Positions 23,548 through 32,579 of a stretch of 64,000 nt of DNA are shown here, in pieces (within the stretch, counting starts at the first letter, position 1; every line of letters starts with the position of its first letter). Position numbers and translations under genes: made by a program. Source of the DNA: Rhodothalassiaceae bacterium. Lineage in GTDB: Bacteria > Pseudomonadota > Alphaproteobacteria > Sphingomonadales > Rhodothalassiaceae. The notes beneath the pieces were generated by a model. It saw nothing but the letters and a program-made list of their open reading frames with translations, had not been told where the DNA came from and searched no databases. The stretch is from assembly GCA_026004935.1 (NCBI GenBank), contig BPKC01000001.1:2429381-2493380 (forward strand). The letters are read 5' to 3'.

Positions 23548-25827
23548 TCACGCCGCGGGGGCGAGGGGGCCCGGCTCTGCCCGCGGCCCGCGTCCATCCG
23601 CGACCGCTCGCCCGCCGGCGAGCCGCAGCCGGAGCGCATTCAGCGTCACGGTGAGCGACGAGCTCGACATCGCGACCGCCGCGATCAGGGGCGTCACGAA
23701 GCCGGCGACCGCCAGCGGCACGGCGATCGCGTTGTAGCCGAAGGCGATGGCGAAATTCTCGAGCACCCGGCGGCGGGCGGCCCGCGCCACGTCGATCGCC
23801 TCCACCACCGGCTCAAGACGCGCGCCCTGGAAGACGAGGTCGGCCGCCGCATGGGTGATGTCGACGGCCTCGGCCGGCGACATCGACACGTCCGCCGCCT
23901 TGAGCGCCGGGGCGTCGTTGAGGCCGTCGCCCACCATCAGCACCCGCCTTCCCTCCTCCTTCAGCTTCGTGATGGCGGCGATCTTGTCCTGCGGCTTCAG
24001 CCCGCCGCGCCAGTCGGCGATGCCGAGCCGGGCCGCCACCGCCTCCGCCACCGCCGGCCGGTCGCCGGAGAGCATCACGACATGCAGCCCGCGCGCCTTC
24101 AATGCCGCGACCGTCTCGCCCGCATCCGCCCGCAGCCGGTCCCGGAATGCGAAGCGCACCGGCTCATGGCCCTCCCAGAGCATCCACAGCTCCGGACCCT
24201 CCAGCTTGTCGGTGGGCGGGCGGGACCGCAGCGCACCGAGCTCGGGCAGGATCCATTCGAGCCGCCCGAGACGCAGCCGTCGGCCACCAGCGACGGCCTC
24301 CAGCCCCATGCCCGGTTCCTCGCGCACATCTTGAAGCCTGACCGCCGGCCCCCCGGCATCGACCGCCTCCACCAGCGCCCGCGCCAGCGGATGGCCGGAA
24401 TGACGGGCCAGCGCCGCCGCCAGCGCCAGATCGGCCGCCGCCACCTCATGGGCATTGGCAAGCTGCGGCCGGCCCTCGGAAAGCGTGCCGGTCTTGTCGA
24501 GGACGACGGTGTCCACCGTTGCCAGCCGCTCCAAGGCGTCTCCCGACTTGAGAAGGATGCCGCGGCGGAACAGCGCGCCCGAGGCCACCACCTGGACGAC
24601 GGGCACCGCCAGCCCCAGCGCACAGGGACAGGTGATGATGAGCACGGCGACCGCATTCATCATCGCGCCATACCAGCCGATGCCGCCCACGAGCCACCAG
24701 CCGAGGAACGTGCCGGCCGCCAGCAGATGCACGCCCGGGGCATAGATGCGGGCGATGCGGTCGGCCAGCCGCACGAAGCGCGAGCGCGACTGCTCGGCCG
24801 CCTCCATCAGCGCGGCGATCTCGGCAATGAGCGTATTCTCGCGCGCGGCCGACACTTCCACCTCGATGGGCCCGGAAAGATTGAGCATGCCGGCATAGAC
24901 GCGGCTGCCGGGGGCGGCCGGCTCGGGCACGGATTCGCCGGTGATCAGCCCGGCATCCACCTCCGAGCGGCCGGTGCGCACTACGCCGTCGGCCGGCACC
25001 CGCATGCCCGGCTGCACGCGCACGACGAGCCCGGGCTTCAGCTGAGCCGCCGGCACGCGCTCCTCGCGTCCATCAGGATGAAGCAGGATCGCCTCCACCT
25101 GCTGGAGCGCGAGCAGATCCCGGGCCGCCCGGCTTGCGCGGGCGCGCATGCGCTGATCGAGGGTGCGGCCGATGAGCAGAAAGAACAGCAGTGTGACCGC
25201 CGCGTCGAAATAGACATGCACGCCGCCGCGCACCGTCTGGGCGAGCGAGGCGCCGGTCGCCAGCAGCACGGCCAGCGAGATCGGCACGTCCATGTTCATC
25301 TGCCGCTTCTTCAGGGCCGCCCAGGCGCTGCGGTAGAAGGGCCGGCCGGCCCAGGCCACGGCAGGCAGCGCGATCAGCGCCGAGAACCAGTGCATGAGCG
25401 CCCGCGTCCAGGGCTCCATGTCATCGAACAGCCCCGCCCAGACCGAGATCGACAGCAGCATGATGTTCGCGGCCGCAAACCCCGCCACCGCCATCGCCAG
25501 CAGCAGCTCGCGTGTGCTTTTGCGGTCCTCCTCGCCGGCGGCCGCCGCATCGAAGAGGCTGGCGGTAAATCCGAGAGCGGCCAGCCGGTCCTTGAGCGCC
25601 GCCGCATCCCACCGCTCGGGCCGGTAGCGGATCCGCACGCGCTTCAAGGACAGATTGGCCCGCACCTCCTCGATCCCGGGAAGCCGGCCGAGCTCGCGCT
25701 CGATCTTGGCAATGCAGCCGGCGCAATGCATGCCGGGCACGAGGAAAACCTGCTCGGCCGGCCCGCCCTCGCGGACCGCCGCCGCCGTGGTCTCAGACAT
25801 CGTGCTCTCGGCATCGCGTGGTGCCAT
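23548..25827 (-). CDS. ccoI: Copper-translocating P1B-type ATPase CcoI/FixI
   Basis: Copper exporter that supplies the cbb3 oxidase active site. The 759-residue protein has an N-terminal heavy-metal-associated domain with GMHCAGC (Cys35, Cys38). The actuator carries ITGESVPEP, the transport motif is TCPCALG, the phosphorylation motif is DKTGTLSEG and the hinge is VGDGLNDAPAL. Size, the single HMA domain and location between ccoH and ccoS identify it as CcoI rather than a general CopA. Its ATG overlaps the ccoH stop. Confidence 0.95.
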   Translation of the reverse strand: MAPRDAESTMSETTAAAVREGGPAEQVFLVPGMHCAGCIAKIERELGRLPGIEEVRANLSLKRVRIRYRPERWDAAALKDRLAALGFTASLFDAAAAGEEDRKSTRELLLAMAVAGFAAANIMLLSISVWAGLFDDMEPWTRALMHWFSALIALPAVAWAGRPFYRSAWAALKKRQMNMDVPISLAVLLATGASLAQTVRGGVHVYFDAAVTLLFFLLIGRTLDQRMRARASRAARDLLALQQVEAILLHPDGREERVPAAQLKPGLVVRVQPGMRVPADGVVRTGRSEVDAGLITGESVPEPAAPGSRVYAGMLNLSGPIEVEVSAARENTLIAEIAALMEAAEQSRSRFVRLADRIARIYAPGVHLLAAGTFLGWWLVGGIGWYGAMMNAVAVLIITCPCALGLAVPVVQVVASGALFRRGILLKSGDALERLATVDTVVLDKTGTLSEGRPQLANAHEVAAADLALAAALARHSGHPLARALVEAVDAGGPAVRLQDVREEPGMGLEAVAGGRRLRLGRLEWILPELGALRSRPPTDKLEGPELWMLWEGHEPVRFAFRDRLRADAGETVAALKARGLHVVMLSGDRPAVAEAVAARLGIADWRGGLKPQDKIAAITKLKEEGRRVLMVGDGLNDAPALKAADVSMSPAEAVDITHAAADLVFQGARLEPVVEAIDVARAARRRVLENFAIAFGYNAIAVPLAVAGFVTPLIAAVAMSSSSLTVTLNALRLRLAGGRAVADGRGPRAEPGPLAPAA

Positions 25828-26381
25828 CAGTCCTTCCCTGCCGCCTGAACCGCATCGGGAGCAAGAAACAGGTCGAAGACGCCGCGCCAGCGGTGTCCTG
25901 CCGCATCCTCGGCCTCTACCACCGCCTGCCACTTGCCGAGTCGCGGCAGGCGGATACCCGCACCATAGACGCCGGGTACCGCCGGATCCGCCGCCAGCGT
26001 CACCTCACGGTCCTCCCGCGCGTTCACGGGCGAGCGCATCGTCACCCGGATCGCAAGCCCGTCGAGCGGCCGGCCGTCCGCGCGCTGCGCATCGACCCGC
26101 AGCAAACGATCCAGACCATCCACGCCCGAGGCGGCAAGCGAAAGTTCCATGCGCCAGCCGAGGGCCCGCTGGGCACGGGCCGCGGCGAGACGGTCGTTGT
26201 AATGAACGCCGCGCCGATAGGCGTCCGGCTCGTCGAGGCCATCGAAGGTCCGGGCCGCCATCCACATCATGATCCCGTTCGCGGCGAACACGACGCCGAA
26301 GAAGGCGAGCATGCCGAACAGCACGTGCCGGCCGGTGATCCGGCGCCCCGGCCCGTCGTCATGGCGATCGCCTGCCTGCAT
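25827..26381 (-). CDS. ccoH: cbb3 oxidase assembly protein CcoH/FixH
   Basis: A 184-residue single-span membrane protein. The membrane segment GRHVLFGMLAFFGVVFAANG is followed by the family pattern YRRGVHYNDRLAAARAQRALGW and a periplasmic beta domain. CcoH stabilises the assembling cbb3 complex. I chose the ATG at 26381 because AAGGGAGGA stands six bases upstream; an earlier ATG at 26420 overlaps the ccoG stop and cannot be excluded. The stop overlaps the ccoI start. Confidence 0.88.
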   Translation of the reverse strand: MQAGDRHDDGPGRRITGRHVLFGMLAFFGVVFAANGIMMWMAARTFDGLDEPDAYRRGVHYNDRLAAARAQRALGWRMELSLAASGVDGLDRLLRVDAQRADGRPLDGLAIRVTMRSPVNAREDREVTLAADPAVPGVYGAGIRLPRLGKWQAVVEAEDAAGHRWRGVFDLFLAPDAVQAAGKD

Positions 26382-26416
26382 GCCGATCCTCCCTTCGCGT
26401 CGCGCCAGAGGCGGCC

Positions 26417-27931
26417 TCATGGGCGGCGCAGCCGCCTCGGCAGAGTGAAGACGCTCTCGCGCCGCGCCTCGGCCGTCGATGCCGGATCGCGGATGATGAA
26501 GGCGACGGGCGCCTCGTGCCCGCCCGCCGCAAGCCGGGCGGCCGCCTCGGCCGGCACCCGTACGAAGAGCCGGAACTCGCCGACCGCATCCGGGCCGACC
26601 ACGAGCTCGGCCGGGTCGCTCTCGGCGAAGGGCCGGCTGAGCGCATATTCCGGCAATCCCTCGAGCGTCAGCCGGAATCGCCGCTCCTCATGCGCCTTGT
26701 TCAGCACCTTGAGCACATAGCCGTTGCGGATGCTGCCGTCCGACAGCCGGACATAGAGGGGATTGCGGTCGTGCAGCACATTGAGCCCGACGTCCGAGCG
26801 CGTCAGCAGCGAAAACAGCATGATCCCGCCCACGAGCAGGATCAGCGCGGCATAGATCAGCGTGCGGGGGCGGATCGGCTTGAACGCCAGCCGCTCGCCG
26901 GAAGGGGTCGCCAGCGTCGCGTAGCGGATGAGATTGCGCGGGCGACCGACCTTGTCCATGATCTCGTTGCAGGCATCGATGCACAGGGCGCACTGGATGC
27001 ATTCGAGCTGCGGCCCGTTGCGGATGTCGATGCCCATGGGACACACGACCACGCATTGCCGGCAGTCCACGCAGTCCCCGCGCCCCTCCCAGGGCTCGCC
27101 CTTCTTGTGGGGACCGCGCGGCTCGCCGCGCTGTTCGTCGTAGGAAACGAGCAGCGTGTATTCGTCGAACATCGCGCCTTGGATGCGGGGCCAGGGGCAC
27201 ATGTAGATGCAGACCTGCTCGCGCATCAGCCCGCCGAGGGTATAGGTGGTGAAGGTGAAGGCGGCGATGGCGATATAGGCGGGCAGCGGCGCCTCACCCG
27301 CGAAGAGCTCGCGCGCGAGGGTCGGCGCATCCGCGAAATAGAACACCCACGCCCCGCCAGTGGCCACCGCGATGGCGAGCCAGATCAGATGGGTGAGCCC
27401 CTTCTTCCAGATCTTCTCGAACGTCCAAGGCTGGCGGTCGAGGCGGATGCGCCTGTTGCGGTCGCCCTGGATCCAGCGCTCGACATGGATGAACAGATCC
27501 GTCCACACCGTCTGCGGACAGGCATAGCCGCACCACACGCGCCCGAAGAGCGCCGTGACCAGAAAGAGCGCCAGCGCGGCCAGAATCAGCAAACCGGTGA
27601 GGTAATAGACCTCCTGCGGCCAGATCTCGATCCAGAAGAAGTAGAAGCGCCGGTGCGGCAGATCGAGCAGCACCGCCTGATCCGGCGCATTCCGTCCGCG
27701 ATCCCAGCGCAGCCAGGGCAGCAGATAGTAGACGCCGAGCGTCACGATCATCACCGCCCACTTGATCCGGCGGAAGGTGCCATGGGCGAGTTTGGGATGG
27801 ATGGGCTCGCGCGGAGCATAGAGGCTGTCGCGATGGCGGGCGGGCGCGGCCACCGGCCGACGCGCCCGGCGCATGCGAGGCTGCTCCTTGCGCAAACTTG
27901 CCGCGCCCGCACCGCCGGAGGAGCTGGACAT
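26417..27931 (-). CDS. ccoG: cbb3 oxidase accessory ferredoxin-like membrane protein CcoG/FixG
   Basis: A 504-residue membrane protein with several spans in the N-terminal half, a CGYACPQTVWTD motif, and two [4Fe-4S] ferredoxin motifs (CVDCRQCVVVCPMG and CIQCALCIDACNEIM). A C-terminal immunoglobulin-like domain follows. CcoG is a cupric reductase that feeds copper to CcoI and the oxidase. The ATG follows GGGAG. A 150-base gap separates it from ccoP and could hold a separate promoter, but no convincing one is visible. Confidence 0.95.
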   Translation of the reverse strand: MSSSSGGAGAASLRKEQPRMRRARRPVAAPARHRDSLYAPREPIHPKLAHGTFRRIKWAVMIVTLGVYYLLPWLRWDRGRNAPDQAVLLDLPHRRFYFFWIEIWPQEVYYLTGLLILAALALFLVTALFGRVWCGYACPQTVWTDLFIHVERWIQGDRNRRIRLDRQPWTFEKIWKKGLTHLIWLAIAVATGGAWVFYFADAPTLARELFAGEAPLPAYIAIAAFTFTTYTLGGLMREQVCIYMCPWPRIQGAMFDEYTLLVSYDEQRGEPRGPHKKGEPWEGRGDCVDCRQCVVVCPMGIDIRNGPQLECIQCALCIDACNEIMDKVGRPRNLIRYATLATPSGERLAFKPIRPRTLIYAALILLVGGIMLFSLLTRSDVGLNVLHDRNPLYVRLSDGSIRNGYVLKVLNKAHEERRFRLTLEGLPEYALSRPFAESDPAELVVGPDAVGEFRLFVRVPAEAAARLAAGGHEAPVAFIIRDPASTAEARRESVFTLPRRLRRP

Positions 27932-28081
27932 CGGGATCTCCCGCACTGGCCACCTTTATTTTCGCCGCGACGCATATGATCGGCGGATGCCCGCACGCAA
28001 GGCGCCGCCAACCCGAATTCCTTCGCCGGCCGCGCCGTCACCGGCCGCATCCCGGTCGCCGCGGCGGTCGAGACGAGGCGT

Positions 28082-29020
28082 TCAGCCGCCCTCGGCCCGC
28101 GCCCCGGTCGCCGCCTCCTGCGCCGCCGGCTCGTCCGGCACGCCGCCGCCGAGGCTGTAGACGTAAAGCGCAAGCTCCTTGATCACGGCCTCGCTCAGCC
28201 GCTCGCCCCAGGCCGGCATCTGCCCGGCCCGACCCTGGGCGACGGTCTCGAAGATGGTCTTTTCATCTCCGCCGTAGAGCCAGATGTCGTTGGTCAGATC
28301 CGGCGCGCCCAGCATGGGATTGCCCTTGCCGTCGGGGCCATGGCAGGCCGAGCAGATGGTGGCGAAGGTTTCCGCACCACGTCTTGCCGCCCCGGGATCG
28401 CGCGCGCGGCCCGAAAGCGAGAGCACGTACTGGACAACGTCCTGCACCTGTTCGCGGGTCAGCACGCCATCTTTCAGATAACCCTGCATGACGTTCATGC
28501 GCGTCTCGGGATCGGACTCCCAGCGCACGCCATGCTTGATGGTGTAGTAGATGTCCTCCAGATGCCCGCCCCACAGCCATTCGTCGTCATTGAGATTGGG
28601 GAAGCCCGGCCCGCCCTCGGCCCCCGTGCCGTGGCAGGGGGCACAGTTGTCGCCGAACGCCGCCCGGCCGCCGGCCAGGGCGAAGGCGGACAGCTCCGGG
28701 TCTTCCAGGATCTCCGCGAGCGGCCGGGCCGCGATCGCCTCCTCCATATGCGCGCGCTGGGCGGCCTCTTCAGCCAGTTCGCGCGCGACATCCTGGCGCG
28801 GCGTGGTGCCGATGATGCCGCGGGTGTAGGTCCAGCCGTCGCTGCCCGGGATCGGCCAGGACGGATAGAGCACATAGAAGATGATCGAGCCGACGATCGT
28901 CGCGTAGAACAGCACCACCCACCAGCGCGGCAGGGGGTTGTCCAGCTCGCGGATGCCGTCCCACTCGTGCCCGGTGGTCTCGACGCCCGTGACCTCGTCG
29001 ACCGGCCGCCTGTCCGTCAT
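28082..29020 (-). CDS. ccoP: cbb3-type cytochrome c oxidase diheme subunit CcoP
   Basis: A 312-residue membrane-anchored diheme cytochrome c. One transmembrane helix (about 32-53) is followed by two class I cytochrome c domains with CAPCH (126-130) and CSACH (223-227). Distal methionines are plausible in NVMQGYL and QMPAWG. It delivers electrons to CcoO/CcoN. The start overlaps the ccoQ stop by ATGA. Confidence 0.96.
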   Translation of the reverse strand: MTDRRPVDEVTGVETTGHEWDGIRELDNPLPRWWVVLFYATIVGSIIFYVLYPSWPIPGSDGWTYTRGIIGTTPRQDVARELAEEAAQRAHMEEAIAARPLAEILEDPELSAFALAGGRAAFGDNCAPCHGTGAEGGPGFPNLNDDEWLWGGHLEDIYYTIKHGVRWESDPETRMNVMQGYLKDGVLTREQVQDVVQYVLSLSGRARDPGAARRGAETFATICSACHGPDGKGNPMLGAPDLTNDIWLYGGDEKTIFETVAQGRAGQMPAWGERLSEAVIKELALYVYSLGGGVPDEPAAQEAATGARAEGG

Positions 29021-29208
29021 CCCTGTTCCTCCTCGTGCCTGGACGGCGCAGGGGCGCCATCCGGATCGTCATGAAGCGGAAGCTCCGCCATCCGCCGGAA
29101 CTTGTCGCGGTTGCCGGGCCAGAGCGCGTACATCACGGCGACCGCGAACAGCAGCATGAGCAGGCCGAGGCCCCAGGTGCCGGCGAAATGGACGAGCCGC
29201 TCGTACAT
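29017..29208 (-). CDS. ccoQ: cbb3 oxidase small subunit CcoQ
   Basis: A 63-residue protein with one membrane span (about 8-28) and a hydrophilic tail rich in Asp, Pro and Glu, matching CcoQ in size and location between ccoO and ccoP. The ATG has AAGGA nine bases upstream; a GTG two codons earlier has poorer spacing. CcoQ stabilises the assembled oxidase. Confidence 0.88.
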   Translation of the reverse strand: MYERLVHFAGTWGLGLLMLLFAVAVMYALWPGNRDKFRRMAELPLHDDPDGAPAPSRHEEEQG

Positions 29209-29250
29209 GCCCACGCGTCCTTCTTCCCATTCCTCCGCGGCTAGCCGGCC

Positions 29251-29991
29251 CTAGCGGGCGTTATCGCCCTCCTCGACCTTGAAGGCATCGGTGTCCACCA
29301 GCGTGCCCAGCATCTGGAGATAGGCGATGAGCGCATCGAGCTCGGAGATCATGCCCGGGTTGCCGTCGAAGTCGCGGATGTTCACCTTCTCGCCGTAGCG
29401 CGCGAGCAGTCCGCTCGTATCCGCCATGGGATCGAGCTGGGCGAGCAGATCCTCCTTCGCGTGGGCGATCATCTCGTCGGTATAGGGGACGCCCACCGCC
29501 CGATCCGCCGCGAGCCGCTCGGCGATGTGGCGGTAATCCAGCGGCGTTTCGGCAAGGAAGGGATAGCCCGGCATCACCGACTCCGGCACCACCGAGCGGG
29601 GATCGGCCATGTGCAGGCGGTGCCACTCGTCGGAATACTTGCCGCCCACGCGCGCGAGATCCGGGCCCGTGCGCTTGGAGCCCCACTGGAAGGGATGGTC
29701 GTACATGCTCTCGGCCGCGAGCGAATAATGGCCGTAGCGGTCCACCTCCGAGCGCAGGGAGCGGATCATCTGGCTGTGGCAGACGTAGCAGCCCTCGCGG
29801 ATGTAGATGTCGCGGCCCATGAGCTCGAGCGGCGTGTAGGGGCGCATGCCCTCCACCTTCTCGATCGCGCTCTTCATCCAGAACAGCGGCACGATCTCCA
29901 CGAGCCCGCCGATCGAGACCACGATCAGGATCCCGATGAGCAGCGCGAAGGCATTGCGCTCAAGCCAGCCGTGGAAGGACCAGTTCGCCAT
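29251..29991 (-). CDS. ccoO: cbb3-type cytochrome c oxidase monoheme subunit CcoO
   Basis: A 246-residue membrane-anchored monoheme cytochrome c. A single N-terminal membrane helix (about 14-34) is followed by the heme-binding motif CYVCH at 68-72 and the family segments [19 protein letters not shown] and [14 protein letters not shown]. The ATG follows GGGAGCAGG. It lies 26 bases after ccoN. Confidence 0.96.
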   Translation of the reverse strand: MANWSFHGWLERNAFALLIGILIVVSIGGLVEIVPLFWMKSAIEKVEGMRPYTPLELMGRDIYIREGCYVCHSQMIRSLRSEVDRYGHYSLAAESMYDHPFQWGSKRTGPDLARVGGKYSDEWHRLHMADPRSVVPESVMPGYPFLAETPLDYRHIAERLAADRAVGVPYTDEMIAHAKEDLLAQLDPMADTSGLLARYGEKVNIRDFDGNPGMISELDALIAYLQMLGTLVDTDAFKVEEGDNAR

Positions 29992-30017
29992 CTTGCCTGC
30001 TCCCTTGCTATCCGGGT

Positions 30018-31637
30018 TCACGCCGCCGCCGGCGCGAATTCCGCCAGCGGCTCGCGCGCGCGGATGCGGCCCTTGGCGGTCATCCAGATGTTCCACGCCA
30101 TGATGAGTGCGCCGATGAGGTAGAGGATGCCGCCGATGGCGCGGATCACGTAGTAGGGATGCATCGCCGCCACCGTCTCCGCGAAGGAGTACTCAAGGAA
30201 ACCCAGCGCGTCATAGGAGCGCCACATCAGCCCCTGCATGATGCCCGAGACCCACATCGCGGTGATGTAGAGCAGGATGCCCAGCGTCGACAGCCAGAAG
30301 TGCCACTCCACCAGCGCCAGCGAGTAGAGGCGCTTTCTGCCGAACACCCAGGGCGCAAGGCAGTAGAGGGCGCCGAAGGAGACGAAGCCGACCCACCCCA
30401 GCGCGCCCGAGTGCACATGGCCCACCGTCCAGTCGGTGTAGTGGGACAGACTGTTGACCCAGTGCATGGACATCGCCGGCCCCTCGAACGTGCTCATCCC
30501 GTAGAAGGCCACCGAGACCACCAGCATCCGGATCACCGGGTCGGTGCGCAGCTTGTCCCAGGCGCCCTTGAGCGTCAGAAGGCCGTTCAGCATCCCGCCC
30601 CAGGACGGCATCCACAGCATCACCGAGAAGGTGGCGCCAAGCGTCTGCGCCCACATCGGCAGCGCCGTGTAGTGCAGATGGTGCGGACCGGCCCAGATGT
30701 AGAGGAAGATCAGCGCCCAGAAATGGATGATCGACAGCCGGTAGGAATAGACCGGCCGCTCGGCCCGCTTGGGCACGAAGTAGTACATGATCCCCAGGAA
30801 ACCGGCGGTCAGGAAGAACCCGACGGCGTTGTGCCCGTACCACCACTGGATCAGCGCATCCTGGGCGCCGGCATAGAGGATCACGGATTTCGAGGAGAAG
30901 GGCGAGACCGGCACCGCCATGTTGTTGCCGAGATGCAGCATGGCGATGGTGACGATGAAGGCCAGATAGAACCAGTTCGCGACATAGATGTGCGGCTCCT
31001 TTCGGCGCGCGAGCGTGCCGAGGAAGACGAGCAGGTAGACGACCCACACGATCGTCAGCCACAGATCCGCGAGCCACTCCGGCTCGGCATATTCCTTGGA
31101 CTGGGTGACCCCCATCAGATAGCCGGTCGCCGCCAGCACGATGAAGAAGTTGTAGCCCCAGAACACGAACCAGGGCGCAATCTCGCCGGCAAGCCGCACC
31201 CGGCAGGTGCGCTGGACGACCCAGAAGCTCGTCGCGATCAGGACGTTGCCGCCGAAGGCGAAGATGGCGGCCGAGGTGTGCAGCGGCCGCAGCCGGCCGA
31301 AATTGGTGACGGCATGGTCGAGATTGAGCGCCGGAAACGCCAGCTCCAGCGCCACATAGACGCCGACGAGAAAGGCGACGATGCCCCAGAAGACGCTCGC
31401 CACCACGCCGTACTTGACGATCGTGACATTGTAGCGGCTGCGGTCGGCGGGCGGACGGAAGGCCGCGACCTGCGCGATTCCGACGCCGAAGAACACGGCG
31501 AACAGCAGCGCGTGAACCTGCATCGGCACATCGAGAGCGTGGGCCGCGGTATACAGCGCCCATATGAGTCCCAGCACGAACAGCGCGATGGTGCCGATCT
31601 GCGCCGGTCCCAACCCCGTCTCGCGCGATGCCTCCAT
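30018..31637 (-). CDS. ccoN: cbb3-type cytochrome c oxidase catalytic subunit CcoN
   Basis: The 539-residue heme-copper catalytic subunit. It has about 12-14 membrane spans and typical CcoN segments, including [36 protein letters not shown] with the Cu-B histidines in the [10 protein letters not shown] region, and [17 protein letters not shown]. It reduces oxygen with high affinity in the inner membrane. The ATG follows GGGAGAAGG. About 120 bases upstream lies a perfect FNR/FixK-type box, so the operon is probably induced at low oxygen. Confidence 0.97.
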   Translation of the reverse strand: MEASRETGLGPAQIGTIALFVLGLIWALYTAAHALDVPMQVHALLFAVFFGVGIAQVAAFRPPADRSRYNVTIVKYGVVASVFWGIVAFLVGVYVALELAFPALNLDHAVTNFGRLRPLHTSAAIFAFGGNVLIATSFWVVQRTCRVRLAGEIAPWFVFWGYNFFIVLAATGYLMGVTQSKEYAEPEWLADLWLTIVWVVYLLVFLGTLARRKEPHIYVANWFYLAFIVTIAMLHLGNNMAVPVSPFSSKSVILYAGAQDALIQWWYGHNAVGFFLTAGFLGIMYYFVPKRAERPVYSYRLSIIHFWALIFLYIWAGPHHLHYTALPMWAQTLGATFSVMLWMPSWGGMLNGLLTLKGAWDKLRTDPVIRMLVVSVAFYGMSTFEGPAMSMHWVNSLSHYTDWTVGHVHSGALGWVGFVSFGALYCLAPWVFGRKRLYSLALVEWHFWLSTLGILLYITAMWVSGIMQGLMWRSYDALGFLEYSFAETVAAMHPYYVIRAIGGILYLIGALIMAWNIWMTAKGRIRAREPLAEFAPAAA

Positions 31638-31758
31638 GAGCCTTCTCCCGTCTGGAACGATCGGCGGTGATGCCGTCCTGCCTGCCGTCCCGGCGAATCG
31701 CATAAGACGCCCGCACCGGAAGCCGGGTGCTTCATGCCCAAAGCTTCGGCGCCGTGAA

Positions 31759-31772
31759 TTGATCTGGATCAA
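31759..31772. promoter_or_regulatory. FNR/FixK-type binding site upstream of ccoN
   Basis: TTGATCTGGATCAA is a perfect TTGAT-N4-ATCAA palindrome, the consensus for FNR/Anr/FixK regulators, placed 122 bases before the ccoN start. It also lies about 110 bases before the divergent PAS-protein gene and could act on both. Confidence 0.85.
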
Positions 31773-31881
31773 ATCGCGAAACGGTGCCGGCGTGCAAGGA
31801 GCACCGCCCCGGTGTTCCACAAATGCGCCCACGATGCTACACCCTCCCGGAATGGAGAGCCCGCCGCGACGGGGCGATGGC

Positions 31882-32385
31882 ATGACGAGGGCGGCAGACA
31901 TCGCGAAGGGCTGGCTGGAGCGGTTGTCGCGGCCGCGCGGCATCGTGCCGGTTGACGAGAACACGCCCCTGCCCTGGCCGGAAGCGGAAATGCTGAGGGA
32001 ATGGTGGTTCGCCGCCCGGCGGCCCGGGGGACTGCCGAGCCCGGCGGACATCGACCCGAAGCGCTTCGGATCCGCCCTTGCCCGGCTCATCCTCCATGAG
32101 GTGGAGCCGGGCCGGCCGGCTTTCCGCGTGCGCCTTGCGGGCGAAGAGTACACGGCGCTCATGGGACGTCAGCCGAAGGGCATGACCTTCGACCAGCTTC
32201 CCGCCGCCAGCGGTCTCAGGCGGCGCTACATGTGGGCGGTGCGCAACCGCCGCCCCTATTATACGCGGCCCCTGCGCCTCTCCTGGGCGGCGCGGCCCTG
32301 GCGCCACTATCAGGCCTTGGTGATGCCGCTGTCCTCCGATGGCGAGCGGGTGGACGCAATCCTTTCGCTCGGTCGCTTCTTTTGA
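31882..32385 (+). CDS. PAS-domain protein of the alphaproteobacterial PAS_5 type
   Basis: About 167 residues making up a single PAS-like domain, without any output domain. The pattern [22 protein letters not shown] followed by [20 protein letters not shown] is shared with the protein at 58.5 kb. The starting ATG at 31882 is a choice; an ATG at 31852 is in frame but has a worse ribosome site. Divergent from ccoN across the FNR-type box, so it may be oxygen-regulated. The ligand is unknown. Confidence 0.72.
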   Translation: MTRAADIAKGWLERLSRPRGIVPVDENTPLPWPEAEMLREWWFAARRPGGLPSPADIDPKRFGSALARLILHEVEPGRPAFRVRLAGEEYTALMGRQPKGMTFDQLPAASGLRRRYMWAVRNRRPYYTRPLRLSWAARPWRHYQALVMPLSSDGERVDAILSLGRFF

Positions 32386-32481
32386 ATGCGTGCCGCCGGT
32401 TCTCCCGACATGAGCGCGATGGAGGACGCGGTCGGGTTTCGGGAACGGCCGGCCCGAAAGACATCCGGCCGAATTTCGTTA

Positions 32482-32497
32482 TTGCGACGCATTCGCA
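32482..32497. promoter_or_regulatory. Fur-type iron box upstream of the iron permease gene
   Basis: TTGCGACGCATTCGCA contains TGCGA-N5-TCGCA, close to the alphaproteobacterial Fur/Mur consensus. It is 83 bases before the FTR1-type gene, fitting iron-repressed expression. Confidence 0.6.
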
Positions 32498-32579
32498 GTT
32501 CTGATATGGGCCGCGGTGATGACGGGTCCGCCGGTCGGGCCAGCCCGGTCCCGAGCCCCTTCCGCAGAAGGATTTGCCG

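Noticed and set aside
23392-25848. An 818-codon plus-strand open frame opposite ccoI
   Set aside because: The minus-strand protein has all P-type ATPase motifs; the plus-strand frame is His/Arg/Gly-rich without domain content.
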